Source: Arthrobacter sp. U41 (lineage in GTDB: Bacteria; Actinomycetota; Actinomycetes; Actinomycetales; Micrococcaceae). From it: a stretch of 64,000 nt of DNA. Location of the stretch: contig NZ_CP015732.1 in the NCBI RefSeq assembly GCF_001750145.1, forward strand, positions 1,612,001 through 1,676,000, written 5' to 3'. A program made the position numbers and the translations under genes. Under the pieces are notes generated by a model. That model did not search any database. It was not told the origin of the DNA and saw only the letters and a list, made by a program, of their open reading frames with translations. Below, one piece after another: positions 50,806 through 59,282 of the stretch (position 1 is the stretch's first letter; the number at the start of each line of letters is the position of its first letter).

Positions 50806-51140
50806 GCACGGGAATCGAGACTGTCTGGCATTTGCGCCGGATTATGGCCGAGCACGGACTCTTCAAGACCACGGAGCTGATCCCGCTCTTGGAGAAGTAT
50901 GGGGTCCACTTGTCGCGGGAGCAGGTCTTCCGGCTCGTCACGCAGACACCCGAGCGTGCAAACCTGCACGTGATCGGGGCAGTCTGCGCCGCGCTGGGAT
51001 GCACTCCTGCGGACCTGATCGAAGTGCGGATTGTGGAGGAGAAAGCCGTCGCGTTGGAACAGACCCGCGGGTCACTCGGAAGCCTTCGGCCAAAACCCGC
51101 GCGGATCCACCGCCCGCGTTCGGTTTCACCGGAAGAGTGA
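50802..51140 (+). CDS. XRE-type HTH protein of the recombinase module
   Basis: 112 residues. TVWHLRRIMAEHGLFKTTEL, IPLLEKYGVHLSREQVFRLV, then RANLHVIGAVCAALGCTPAD form a Cro/XRE-like helix-turn-helix, with the final LGCTPADLIEV typical for the family. The C-terminal 30 residues are basic and Pro-rich. It overlaps the recombinase stop by four bases and its own stop overlaps the GTG of the zinc-ribbon gene, so all three proteins are translated in a chain. It likely regulates the module or acts as a directionality factor. Confidence 0.85.
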   Translation: MSTGIETVWHLRRIMAEHGLFKTTELIPLLEKYGVHLSREQVFRLVTQTPERANLHVIGAVCAALGCTPADLIEVRIVEEKAVALEQTRGSLGSLRPKPARIHRPRSVSPEE

Positions 51141-53227
51141 GCGCCGCGACCGCGGGTGCGCCCGGGAATCTCGCAGTGATCGTTCGTGCGTGCCAGGCGG
51201 CGGTGCCGGAACTGCCGGAGTCGGCCATCATCGCCACCGCCCTGGACTCGGGCGGCCGCAGGGCCCTGACCAGGCTCGCGGGCGAGCTGGTTTCAAGGCC
51301 GGACCTGCTCGTCTCGGGCCGATCAGATGCCTCTCCGACCGCCCAGCGTCTGATCCGGGGGCTGCGTGCTCAAGGCTTTGATCGATTGCAGCTGCCTCGG
51401 TGCTCGTCCTGCGGGCGGGCAATGTGGCTCTCCCACCGCGACGGCAAGGGCGGCAAGCACTGCGACAAATGCAACCGTGATGCCCGCAACCGGGCGTGCA
51501 CTTCGTGTGACCAGAGGCGCCCGGGCGGCTACCGGATGCTCGACGGGCAACCGTTCTGCAGGACGTGCTTTCGTCGGGATCCCCGCAGCCGCGAGACGTG
51601 CAGCGTCTGCGCGGAGAAAGGGGAGCCCCAGGCCAGAATCGACGCGGGCCCGATCTGCCGACGGTGCTACTCCGCGCCGCCGCTGATCTGCACGCTATGC
51701 AGGCGTGAACGCCCCGTCGCCACCAGGCGCGACGACCAGCCGCTCTGCATGAAGTGTTATCAGGCACTCCGCCGCACTCCCCGAACCTGCTCGGGCTGCG
51801 GGGAACGACGGATATCGCCCCACCTCAGCGAGCAGGGGCCGATCTGTGCCCCGTGCGCGGGCACGGACCGTTCGGGCGGCTGCGTCGGCTGCGGCGACGA
51901 CCAGCGCCGGCTCAACGGCATCTACTGCGCCCGGTGCATCATTCCGGGCAAGCTCCGGTCACTCATTTCCGACGGTCAGGGCCGCCCGCACCGCCAACTG
52001 TTTGCTCTCGAGCAGTACCTGCTCCGCGACGAGGAGAACGCAGAGGCTGTCCTGTCCTGGATCAGGCGCAGCCCGATGTCCAGGGTCGTCCATGACATGG
52101 CAGCGGGGCGTACCCCGATTTCGCTCCGTGCCGTGGCTGAGCTGCCCGCGACGGGCGCCAGTGGCTACCTCGCTGCCTTGCTCATGGAATCCGGGGTGGT
52201 CCCGATAGAGAACTTCGACCGGGTCCGTCTGGAGGTGTGGGAGCGGGAGTTCCTCAAAACCCTTGTAAACCCGGACATACGGGCAGTGCTCCACCGGTAT
52301 GCGGCTTGGATTGTTAACCCGCGCTTCTCCGATAAGGCCCACCTGAGCAGGTCAGACGACAGCCGTCGCCTCGGGGCCTCGAAGGCGCATCTGACCGCTG
52401 TGGCAGAGTTGCTGGAGGCGCTCGACGCCCAGGGACTGGATCTCGGCACGGTACCGCAGCGCAGTTTCGATGACTACGTCGTCGCCCGCGGGCGCAAAGG
52501 AAAGGAACTCACTCCGTTTGTCCGGTGGGCGCGTTCCCAGCAGCTGACCCGACTGCGCAGCGAATACCTCCAAAGCAGTCCCGGCGCTCCAGCGTTGTCA
52601 GAAGACCAGCGCTGGGCATGGGTGAAGGACCTCTTGAACGCGGACGACCTGGGGATCGCCTCGCGCGTGGGGGGACTTCTAATGATCGTCTACGGCATCA
52701 CGGCAACCCGATCTGTCTCGATCCGGCGCGACGCGGTCGATCTGGCCGGCGGCAGGACGCGGATAACGCTTGGGACCGATCCGATCGAGCTTCCCGACGC
52801 GATTGGCGCCCTTGTCCGGCAGTTGATAGATACCGGTCCGGCACTCTCGAAGACGGACAGCATCTGGCTGTTTAACGGCCGCCGCGCGGGCCGCCACCTG
52901 ACCACGGCTGCATTGAACGGTCCGCTTGCGAAGAGAGGCATCAATCTCCGGGCCGGAAGGAGCGCGGCCCTGCTCAACCTCGCCCGCGATGTCCCGGCGT
53001 CCGTGCTGTCCGATCTGCTCGGGATCTCCATTTATGCCGCCGAACGATGGGGCTCCCTTAGCGGCCGAGACTGGGTCGACTATCCCAGGACGCGGCTGAC
53101 GGAAGTCGGCTCCTCAGTAGTTGGCGAGGCTGGATTATCTGAGGACCGCGGCAGCGATTGGGGCCACAGACGTAATTATGCGGAGGAACCCGCGCTCATA
53201 AGCTGCCATCCTTCGGCCGGTGTGTGA
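51137..53227 (+). CDS. Six-zinc-ribbon protein with recombinase-like C-terminus
   Basis: 696 residues from GTG 51137, which overlaps the preceding stop. An N-terminal helical domain (NLAVIVRACQAAVPELPESA) is followed by twelve CxxC motifs in about 190 residues: CSSC, CDKC, CTSC, CRTC, CSVC, CRRC, CTLC, CMKC, CSGC, CAPC, CVGC, CARC. Paired, these give six tandem zinc ribbons. The C-terminal 250 residues resemble a tyrosine-recombinase core (VGGLLMIVYGITATRSVSIR, later AGRSAALLNLARDVPASVLS and LLGISIYAAERWG) but lack the HxxR and Tyr residues. It is probably a DNA-binding accessory subunit of the recombinase. Confidence 0.75.
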   Translation: MSAATAGAPGNLAVIVRACQAAVPELPESAIIATALDSGGRRALTRLAGELVSRPDLLVSGRSDASPTAQRLIRGLRAQGFDRLQLPRCSSCGRAMWLSHRDGKGGKHCDKCNRDARNRACTSCDQRRPGGYRMLDGQPFCRTCFRRDPRSRETCSVCAEKGEPQARIDAGPICRRCYSAPPLICTLCRRERPVATRRDDQPLCMKCYQALRRTPRTCSGCGERRISPHLSEQGPICAPCAGTDRSGGCVGCGDDQRRLNGIYCARCIIPGKLRSLISDGQGRPHRQLFALEQYLLRDEENAEAVLSWIRRSPMSRVVHDMAAGRTPISLRAVAELPATGASGYLAALLMESGVVPIENFDRVRLEVWEREFLKTLVNPDIRAVLHRYAAWIVNPRFSDKAHLSRSDDSRRLGASKAHLTAVAELLEALDAQGLDLGTVPQRSFDDYVVARGRKGKELTPFVRWARSQQLTRLRSEYLQSSPGAPALSEDQRWAWVKDLLNADDLGIASRVGGLLMIVYGITATRSVSIRRDAVDLAGGRTRITLGTDPIELPDAIGALVRQLIDTGPALSKTDSIWLFNGRRAGRHLTTAALNGPLAKRGINLRAGRSAALLNLARDVPASVLSDLLGISIYAAERWGSLSGRDWVDYPRTRLTEVGSSVVGEAGLSEDRGSDWGHRRNYAEEPALISCHPSAGV

Positions 53228-53380
53228 GGCCAGAGGACCATCGTGGAGGGAGAATCGCCTATTGGGATCGTGGTCATCCACACTCCTGTCAGGCCCGATG
53301 GGACGGCCCTATCGGCCAGACTCGTTAGAGACCGCTTCTTGAACGAGAATAGAGGCTGGAGGCAGGAGGGAAACTTCACC

Positions 53381-53884
53381 ATGAATACATCCACACCAGC
53401 AGGGACTGGACAGCCCGTACCGGAAGAAATAGCCAGCCAGGACCAAGGATCAGCGGAGCAGGGCCCGCGTTCCAACCGGTCGGCACGCAGGACCTTTACC
53501 GCCGAGTTCAAACGCGCGATCGTCCAGGAATACGATGCGGCACCGAACGGTTCCAAGGGCGCAGTGCTACGCCGCGAACGGCTCTACGATTCCCATATCC
53601 AGGAATGGCGGGCCGCGTTCGATGCGGGCAGGCTCGCGAAGCCGGCGGCACGCCGGGGCCGGCCGAAGAACACGGACGAGCAGGCCCAGATCGCCCAGCT
53701 GACCAAGGACCTGGTCGCGGAGCGGGCCGCACACGAGCGGACCCGCGGGAAGTTGGCTTCCTCGGATGCCGCCCTGGATACCTTGGGAAAAGGAGTCGCG
53801 TTCTTGGAAGCTCTCTCATCGAAGAACGCGCAATCACCAGCACCGCACACCAGTCGTGGCAATCAGCAACCGCAACGGAACTGA
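53381..53884 (+). CDS. IS3-family transposase OrfA
   Basis: 167 residues from ATG 53381 (AGGAGGG upstream). ARRTFTAEFKRAIVQEYDAA is the OrfA HTH (Tnp_1), followed by KGAVLRRERLYDSHIQEWRA and a leucine-zipper-like coiled coil (DEQAQIAQLTKDLVAERAAH), which mediates dimerisation. The end after residue 140 is where ribosomes shift to the OrfB frame. The slippery heptamer GGGAAAA lies at 53785-53791 in phase (G-GGA-AAA), followed by AGGAG, which can act as a stimulatory Shine-Dalgarno-like site only in the other orientation of spacing. Confidence 0.9.
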   Translation: MNTSTPAGTGQPVPEEIASQDQGSAEQGPRSNRSARRTFTAEFKRAIVQEYDAAPNGSKGAVLRRERLYDSHIQEWRAAFDAGRLAKPAARRGRPKNTDEQAQIAQLTKDLVAERAAHERTRGKLASSDAALDTLGKGVAFLEALSSKNAQSPAPHTSRGNQQPQRN

Positions 53885-54888
53885 CCGGGCACCTCGGGGT
53901 GGTGAGGGCCTGCAGGCTGGTGGGCCGCTCCCGGGCCACCCATCACCGGCAGGCCGCGCCCAAGCCCCGGATGCACGGGCCCTGGCCCAAGGCCCAGCAC
54001 CCGGCGGAGCTCTCGCCGGCCGAGCGTGCCGAGATCCTGTCGGTGCTCAACCGCCAAGACTACGCGAACCTTTCACCGACCCAGGTCTATGTCCGTGAGC
54101 TGGACGAGGGGCGGTACTGGTGTTCGCAGCGCACCATGTATCGCGTGCTGGCGGACGCGAAGATGGGCGGGGAACGCCGACGGCAAGCCACTCATCCGAC
54201 CAAGGTGATTCCGGAGCTCATGGCCACAAAACCGTGCGAAGTGTGGTCCTGGGATATAACGAAGATGCGTGGCCCGGCGAAGGGAATCTGGTATCACGCC
54301 TACGTGGTGCTGGATATTTTTTCCCGTTACGTGGTGGGCTGGCGCATCGAGCGTATCGAGGACGGCCAGCTGGCCGCGGACCTCGTGCAGGAGATTGTCG
54401 CCGAGACCGGTGGTAACCCTCCGGGGTACCTGCACGCCGATGGTGGGGCGGCGATGACGTCCAAAGCCCTTGCCTCGATGCTGGTGGACATGGATATCAC
54501 CAGGTCGCATTCCCGAGCCCATACATCGAATGACAATCCGTTCAGCGAGGCCCAATTCAAGACCATGAAATACACCTCTGACTACCCGGAACGGTTCGAC
54601 TCCGTGAACGAGGCCAGGACCTGGATGGAAGGATTCACCGCCTACTACAACCACGAGCACAGGCATTCCGGGATCGGCTATCACACCCCGGCCAGCGTGC
54701 ACTACGGCACAGCCGAGGACGTGCGTGAACAACGCCAGCACACCCTGGACCGGGCGTACGGCGCGCATCCCGAGCGGTTTGTCCGCCGTCCTGCCGCACC
54801 TCCGCTGCCGCTGAAGGCGGCGATCAACGACCCGGCAAAAAGAGCCGCGCCCTCGGTGCATTTACAACAACCACTACGTCTCATTTGA
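53785..54888 (+). CDS. IS3-family transposase OrfB (made by -1 frameshift)
   Basis: The OrfB frame (-1 to OrfA) continues from GGGAAAA as SRVLGSSLIEERAITSTAHQ. An HTH_21-like region (LSPTQVYVRELDEGRYWCSQ, TMYRVLADAKMGGERR) and the rve core follow: catalytic Asp in EVWSWDITKMRG, second Asp in YLHADGGAAMTSKALASM, and Glu in SNDNPFSEAQFKTMKYTSDY. Thus DDE is complete. HSGIGYHTPASVHYGTAEDV is the usual C-terminal box. The frame has no start codon of its own in a sensible place, so the active product is the OrfAB fusion. Confidence 0.92.
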   Translation, partial: GKRSRVLGSSLIEERAITSTAHQSWQSATATELTGHLGVVRACRLVGRSRATHHRQAAPKPRMHGPWPKAQHPAELSPAERAEILSVLNRQDYANLSPTQVYVRELDEGRYWCSQRTMYRVLADAKMGGERRRQATHPTKVIPELMATKPCEVWSWDITKMRGPAKGIWYHAYVVLDIFSRYVVGWRIERIEDGQLAADLVQEIVAETGGNPPGYLHADGGAAMTSKALASMLVDMDITRSHSRAHTSNDNPFSEAQFKTMKYTSDYPERFDSVNEARTWMEGFTAYYNHEHRHSGIGYHTPASVHYGTAEDVREQRQHTLDRAYGAHPERFVRRPAAPPLPLKAAINDPAKRAAPSVHLQQPLRLI

Positions 54889-54895
54889 TTTGACA

Positions 54896-55408
54896 AATTC
54901 CGCGGACGCCGCGCCGAGAGGCATGGCCGAAGGATGGTCGGGAGTTGTCAGCGCGCCTCGGAAATGCACTGTTCGGGGCGTTCCGCCAAACCGGACGAAC
55001 ATCTCCGATAGCGCGGTGCCGCTCCAAGATCCGCGTCGTTGAGTGCGTACTTCATCTTCCCGACGTTGCAGCCCTTGCCGAGTTCTCGGTTGAGCTCGTC
55101 GACGATGTCAGGCCTGAAGGTGCCCACGATCTCCTGTTCGACGTGAACTCGGCCGGCCTCTCCAGGGCGGGGTCGGATCGCCGGCCCCGAAGATGGCCTC
55201 CGAAGAACTGAGGAACGCAGGATGGCGCGACCTGCTACAGCGATTTCCCTGAGACTGACTGCCGACGAGGTTCTGGACGGGTCCAATGTCTGTACTGGAG
55301 AAAGGACTGATATTTGTGCGGCAGATTACAGACCAGTGGCTTACGCAGTCCTAGGTTGGAGCGACAGGCGTGCGCCGCACGTTTCCGGCTTCAAGGAGGA
55401 AGAATCCC
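54896..55408. other. Degraded region at the right side of the island
   Basis: About 510 bases. On the minus strand a frame reads GRVHVEQEIVGTFRPDIVDE and LNRELGKGCNVGKMKYALND (55160-55040), which looks protein-like but has no family that I know and no clear ends. It may be a gene fragment. The chromosome-like sequence resumes with the strong AAGGAGGA before 55409. Confidence 0.4.
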
Positions 55409-56059
55409 GTGCAGTTTGATAGTTCTACTACGGCCCTTGTCCTGACTGATCCCCAGAATGATTTCCTGAGCCCCGACGGTGTGACGTGGGAGCTGGTGGG
55501 GAAAAGCGTCGAGGAAAACCACACCGTCGATCACATTGAGCAATTACTGGTGGCCGCGAAGGCAGGCGGCTACGGGGTGTTTGTGTCCCCCCACTATTAC
55601 TTTCCGCACGATCATCAGTGGGAGTTTGGCGGGACGCTGGAAAAGAAGATGCATGAGATTGGGATGTTTGACCGTTCCGGGCCCCTCGATCTCGGGGGTT
55701 TCACGGATTCCGGGGCGGACTGGCTGGATCGGTATAAGCCTTACCTGGAAGATGGCAGTACTGTCATCTGCAGCCCGCACAAGGTCTACGGGCCTGAGCA
55801 GAATGATCTGGTCCTTCAGCTTCGCAAACGGGGTATCAGCAAGGTAATCCTTGCTGGCATGTCCGCCAACCTCTGCGTTGAAAGCCATTTGCGTGAACTC
55901 CTCGAACAGGGTTTTGAGGTAGCCGTCGTGGCCGACGCCACGGCCGCAGCGCAGCATCCTGAACTCGGAGACGGTTATGAAGCGGCCCTCATTAACTTCA
56001 ACTACATTGCCGGGGCAGTGCTTTCCACTAAGGATGCCGTTGAGCAACTCGCTGGTTAG
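55409..56059 (+). CDS. Isochorismatase-like cysteine hydrolase
   Basis: 216 residues from GTG 55409, which has AAGGAGGA at ideal spacing. The catalytic triad is visible: Asp14 in LVLTDPQNDFLSPDG, Lys in SPHKVYGPEQNDLVLQLRKR and Cys156 in ILAGMSANLCVESHLRELLE, followed by VAVVADATAAAQHPELGDGY. The family hydrolyses amides or isochorismate-type ethers (nicotinamidase, N-carbamoylsarcosine amidase and relatives). The insert YFPHDHQWEFGGTLEKKMHE is common in a subgroup of unknown substrate. It is monocistronic with a GH15 gene 78 bases downstream. Confidence 0.9.
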   Translation: MQFDSSTTALVLTDPQNDFLSPDGVTWELVGKSVEENHTVDHIEQLLVAAKAGGYGVFVSPHYYFPHDHQWEFGGTLEKKMHEIGMFDRSGPLDLGGFTDSGADWLDRYKPYLEDGSTVICSPHKVYGPEQNDLVLQLRKRGISKVILAGMSANLCVESHLRELLEQGFEVAVVADATAAAQHPELGDGYEAALINFNYIAGAVLSTKDAVEQLAG

Positions 56060-56137
56060 CCGGGATGACGGGCGTCCCTGGCTGGCGGGCAAGCGCCGCG
56101 TCTTCGCCTTGCTGAAGCGGACCGGGTCGGTCAGGCT

Positions 56138-57997
56138 GTGACGATGACCAGTAGCCGTATCGCAGATTATGGCCTGCTCTCTGACTGCCGGTCCGCGGCG
56201 TTGGTGAGCGCTGAAGGATCTGTGGACTGGCTGTGCCTGCCCCGGTTCGACAGTCCTTCGGTTTTTGGCCGGCTCCTGGGTGATGAAGCAGGGTTCTGGT
56301 CGATCCGTCCTGTTGCTGACTTTACGTCCACCCGGCGATACGTCGGTCCCAGCATGGTTCTTGAGACCTCTTTCCGCACCGACAAGGGGGAGGTCACCTT
56401 GACCGACGCCTTGGTTCTTGGAAACGGGAACAGGGGTCATGACCTCGGTGCTGGGTCACCGGGGGCGCTGTTGCGGCAGGTTTCCTGCACACGAGGAACG
56501 GTTGAGGTTGACGTCGTCTTTGTGGCGCGTCCGGAATACGGGTCGATACGGCCTTTGGTCCGCCCGGGATCAGGTGGGTTGCTGATTAGAGGAGGCGCCG
56601 CGATTCTGTCATTGTCTGCCCCCGTTCCGCTGACGATCGAAGGCGATGTCGCCCGGGTCCGCATTCTTGTGGGAGAAGGTGATGCTTTTGGATTCGCCCT
56701 TGAACACGCGAACAGCTGGGAGGATGCGCCCGGCTTTTGGGCGCAGGAGGAAATCAGCCGGCGGCTTGCCGACACCGTTGAGGGCTGGAGCAGCTGGTCG
56801 GGGATGCACCAGAACTACGCCGGCCCGTGGCAGGACCTGGTTGCCCTGAGTGGCCGGGTGCTGCAGGCGTTGACGTTCTACCCCACCGGAGCGATCGTGG
56901 CGGCGCCTACCACGTCACTGCCGGAGGTCATCGGAGGCCAGCGCAACTGGGACTACCGCTATACATGGATACGGGATGCAAGCATGACCCTGCAGGCACT
57001 ATGGGTTGCTGCCTGCCCGGACGAGGCGGGAAAGTTCTTCCGTTTCCTGGCGACGGCTGGCTCCGGCCAGCTGGGGGAGGGTGAAGAGTTGCAGATCATG
57101 TACGGGGTCGGCGGTGAACGGGACCTGTCAGAACGTGAACTGTCCCACCTTCCGGGTTGGCGTTCAAGCGCTCCGGTCCGGGTGGGGAACGCCGCGTGGC
57201 AGCAGCGCCAGCTCGACGTCTATGGGGAACTGCTGGACGCTGCCGCAACACTGCCGGAATACCTGGCAGACATGGACCCCGACACCCGGCGTTTCCTTGC
57301 TGACGCCGCCGACGCGGCCGCAGGCCGGTGGCAGTCCCCGGACCAGGGGATCTGGGAGGTCCGCGGTGAGCCGCGCCACTACCTGTACTCAAAGCTCATG
57401 TGCTGGGTGGCCGTGGACCGTGCGATCAGCATTGCCGACCTCCTGGACGCAACTGACAGGGTCCCGTATTGGCGGGACGTGCGGGAGCAGATCGCCGCCG
57501 CAATACGAACCAATGGCTGGAGTGAGACTGCGAACGCCTACACCCAGGCGTTGGGCTCCGATGAGCTGGACGCTTCAGCTCTGATGCTCTCCATTGTCGG
57601 CTTCCTGCCGGGGGATGACCCACGGATACTGGCAAGCATTGACGCGATCCAGCGGCATCTGACGGACGCGCGGGGCCTGGTGTACCGGTACGCCGGCGAA
57701 GACGGGCTCCCCGGGGCTGAAGGGACGTTCCTGCTGTGTACGTTCTGGCTCGCCCATGCCCTCGCTCTTGCCGGTTCCGTTCAGCGCGCCCGGGAAGTTT
57801 TCGAAGCCGCGGCCGGCTTCGCTACAGAGCTGGGCCTGCTTTCTGAAGAGGTCGCAGCCGGCAGCGGCGAGTTGCTGGGGAACTTCCCGCAGGCGTTCAG
57901 CCATATCGGACTGGTCAACGCTGCCTGGGCGATCAGCCGGGCCGAAGAAAAGGGCCACGGGCCCGGAAACCCACCCAGCAGCGGAGCACAGGGCTAG
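56138..57997 (+). CDS. Glycoside hydrolase family 15 protein (trehalase/glucoamylase-like)
   Basis: 619 residues from GTG 56138 (or 617 from ATG 56144). The N-terminal beta-domain has RIADYGLLSDCRSAALVSAE and GSVDWLCLPRFDSPSVFGRL. The (alpha/alpha)6 barrel has IGGQRNWDYRYTWIRDASMT, the acid region DQGIWEVRGEPRHYLYSKLM and the base region GLPGAEGTFLLCTFWLAHAL. This wording is that of the actinobacterial GH15 group, which includes trehalases as well as glucan hydrolases. There is no signal peptide, so the substrate is intracellular, for example trehalose or maltodextrin. A membrane-protein gene follows after 3 bases. Confidence 0.93.
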   Translation: MTMTSSRIADYGLLSDCRSAALVSAEGSVDWLCLPRFDSPSVFGRLLGDEAGFWSIRPVADFTSTRRYVGPSMVLETSFRTDKGEVTLTDALVLGNGNRGHDLGAGSPGALLRQVSCTRGTVEVDVVFVARPEYGSIRPLVRPGSGGLLIRGGAAILSLSAPVPLTIEGDVARVRILVGEGDAFGFALEHANSWEDAPGFWAQEEISRRLADTVEGWSSWSGMHQNYAGPWQDLVALSGRVLQALTFYPTGAIVAAPTTSLPEVIGGQRNWDYRYTWIRDASMTLQALWVAACPDEAGKFFRFLATAGSGQLGEGEELQIMYGVGGERDLSERELSHLPGWRSSAPVRVGNAAWQQRQLDVYGELLDAAATLPEYLADMDPDTRRFLADAADAAAGRWQSPDQGIWEVRGEPRHYLYSKLMCWVAVDRAISIADLLDATDRVPYWRDVREQIAAAIRTNGWSETANAYTQALGSDELDASALMLSIVGFLPGDDPRILASIDAIQRHLTDARGLVYRYAGEDGLPGAEGTFLLCTFWLAHALALAGSVQRAREVFEAAAGFATELGLLSEEVAAGSGELLGNFPQAFSHIGLVNAAWAISRAEEKGHGPGNPPSSGAQG

Positions 57998-58000
57998 CGG

Positions 58001-58663
58001 GTGGCAAGTTACATGAGGGGCCGCCGCCGGGCTGTGATCCGCCTGGCATGGTTGCTGGTTTTCATTGCGGCCGCGACTGTGGCCGCACTCCTGTTCCCTG
58101 TCCCGGCCGTGGATGCTCTCCAGCAGTACTTCACGACCACCCGGTGGGGTCCCACAGTTTTTGTCCTGGGCTACGCTGTGCTGACGCTTTCGCCAGTACC
58201 GAAGAACGTTCTGTCCATTGGTGCCGGGGTGGTCTTTGGCTTTGCCGGCGGAATAGGTGTCGTGGTGGCGGCGGCCCTGTTGGGTGCGACGGCCGCTTTC
58301 TGGCTGGGCCGCTGGCTGGGGCGTGAGGCTGTTGAGACTTTCACGGGAGCGAGGGTGGAGAAGCTGGATCAGGTGCTTCGACGGAGGGGGTTTGCCGCGG
58401 TGATCGGCGTGCGGCTGGTGCCCGTGCTGCCGTTCACTGCCATCAATTACCTGGCCGGTCTGACTTCGGTTCCCTGGTGGCCCTATCTCGCCGGCACGGC
58501 GCTCGGCATCCTGCCGGGCACGGTCAGTTACGTGACCCTGGGCGCGTTCGGCATGCAGTTCGGCTGGCAGGTCCAGGCCGCTGCGGCCGCCCTCGGTCTG
58601 CTGACCCTTGCCGGGCTTTTCGTGGCTGTGCGCAGGCGGCGGAAAGGGGCCTGGAATGTTTGA
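58001..58663 (+). CDS. TVP38/TMEM64 (VTT-domain) membrane protein
   Basis: 220 residues. After an N-terminal helix (AVIRLAWLLVFIAAATVAAL) comes the VTT/SNARE-associated core: WGPTVFVLGYAVLTLSPVPK, NVLSIGAGVVFGFAGGIGVV, FWLGRWLGREAVETFTGARV (F/YxxGRxxG motif) and GVRLVPVLPFTAINYLAGLT. About five to six helices lie in the inner membrane. Relatives include DedA-like flippases and E. coli YdjX/YdjZ. The start GTG 58001 lies 3 bases after the GH15 stop; ATG 58013 is possible. It overlaps the CDP-alcohol transferase gene, which argues for a joint lipid-related task. Confidence 0.9.
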   Translation: MASYMRGRRRAVIRLAWLLVFIAAATVAALLFPVPAVDALQQYFTTTRWGPTVFVLGYAVLTLSPVPKNVLSIGAGVVFGFAGGIGVVVAAALLGATAAFWLGRWLGREAVETFTGARVEKLDQVLRRRGFAAVIGVRLVPVLPFTAINYLAGLTSVPWWPYLAGTALGILPGTVSYVTLGAFGMQFGWQVQAAAAALGLLTLAGLFVAVRRRRKGAWNV

Positions 58664-59282
58664 TGCCATGCTGCGGACACGGACGGCGCCCGTTCTTGAC
58701 CGGGTGGCTTCGGCGTTGGACCGGCCCTGGGTCACCCCCGACCGTTTGACCGGGCTGAACCTGGTGCTGGGCCTTGCCAGCGCGGGCCTGGCAGCGGCGC
58801 AGTGGTGGCTCCCGGCGCTGGCTGCGTGGTTGTTGTGTCGGCTGGCTGATGGCCTGGACGGGCCGCTGGCCCGTCTGAGGCGCCGCCGGTCAGGGCAGGA
58901 GGATCCTGGTCAGGGCGGCTTCTGGGACATCAGCGCGGACTTCGTGGTCTACGGCGCCACCGTCGTTGGTGTGGGCATAGGCGCCACGTCCGCGTTCGCC
59001 GCCCCGTGGCTGCCGTTCGTGCTGGTTCTCTTCGCCTATTACATCAACGGTGCGGTCTTCCTGGCCTTCTCTTCAATCGCCGAGAAGACCGGCCGCCAGA
59101 TCGACGACGGAAGGTCGCTGTCGTTCTTGGCCGGACTGGCTGAAGGGGCTGAGACCGTGGTCGTGCACAGCCTGTGGCTGATTTTCCCGGAGGCTGCCTG
59201 GCTGATCGCCGCCGTCTGGGCCCTTCTGGTGGGGATCAGTGCCGCCCATCGGATCCTGGCGGGGTACCGGGCTTTGAGCTGA
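58656..59282 (+). CDS. CDP-alcohol phosphatidyltransferase
   Basis: 208 residues, integral membrane. The signature is present as D65-G-L-D68-G69-P-L-A72-R73, then G87-G-F-W-D91-I-S-A-D95, the metal and catalytic residues, though the loop between A-R and G is longer than the canonical eight residues (RRRRSGQEDPGQG inserted). The family transfers a phosphatidyl or similar group from a CDP-linked donor to an alcohol. ATG 58656 (GGAAAGGGG upstream) overlaps the VTT gene by 8 bases. E. coli YnjF is a member found next to ynjBCD, comparable to this context. Its 3' end overlaps the convergent flavoprotein gene by 47 bases. Confidence 0.88.
   Translation: MFDAMLRTRTAPVLDRVASALDRPWVTPDRLTGLNLVLGLASAGLAAAQWWLPALAAWLLCRLADGLDGPLARLRRRRSGQEDPGQGGFWDISADFVVYGATVVGVGIGATSAFAAPWLPFVLVLFAYYINGAVFLAFSSIAEKTGRQIDDGRSLSFLAGLAEGAETVVVHSLWLIFPEAAWLIAAVWALLVGISAAHRILAGYRALS

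Larger units (their letters stand above)
53287..54895. mobile_element. IS3-family insertion sequence
   Basis: 1609 bases bounded by TGTCAGGCCCGATGGGACGG at the left and inverted TGTCAAATCAAATGAGACGT at the right (13 of 19 matching, with terminal TG and CA as in IS3). Two overlapping transposase frames are joined by a -1 slippery site. The immediate flanks (ACTCC and AATTC) show no target duplication, so either one boundary has been rearranged or my end assignment is off by a few bases. Confidence 0.7.
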
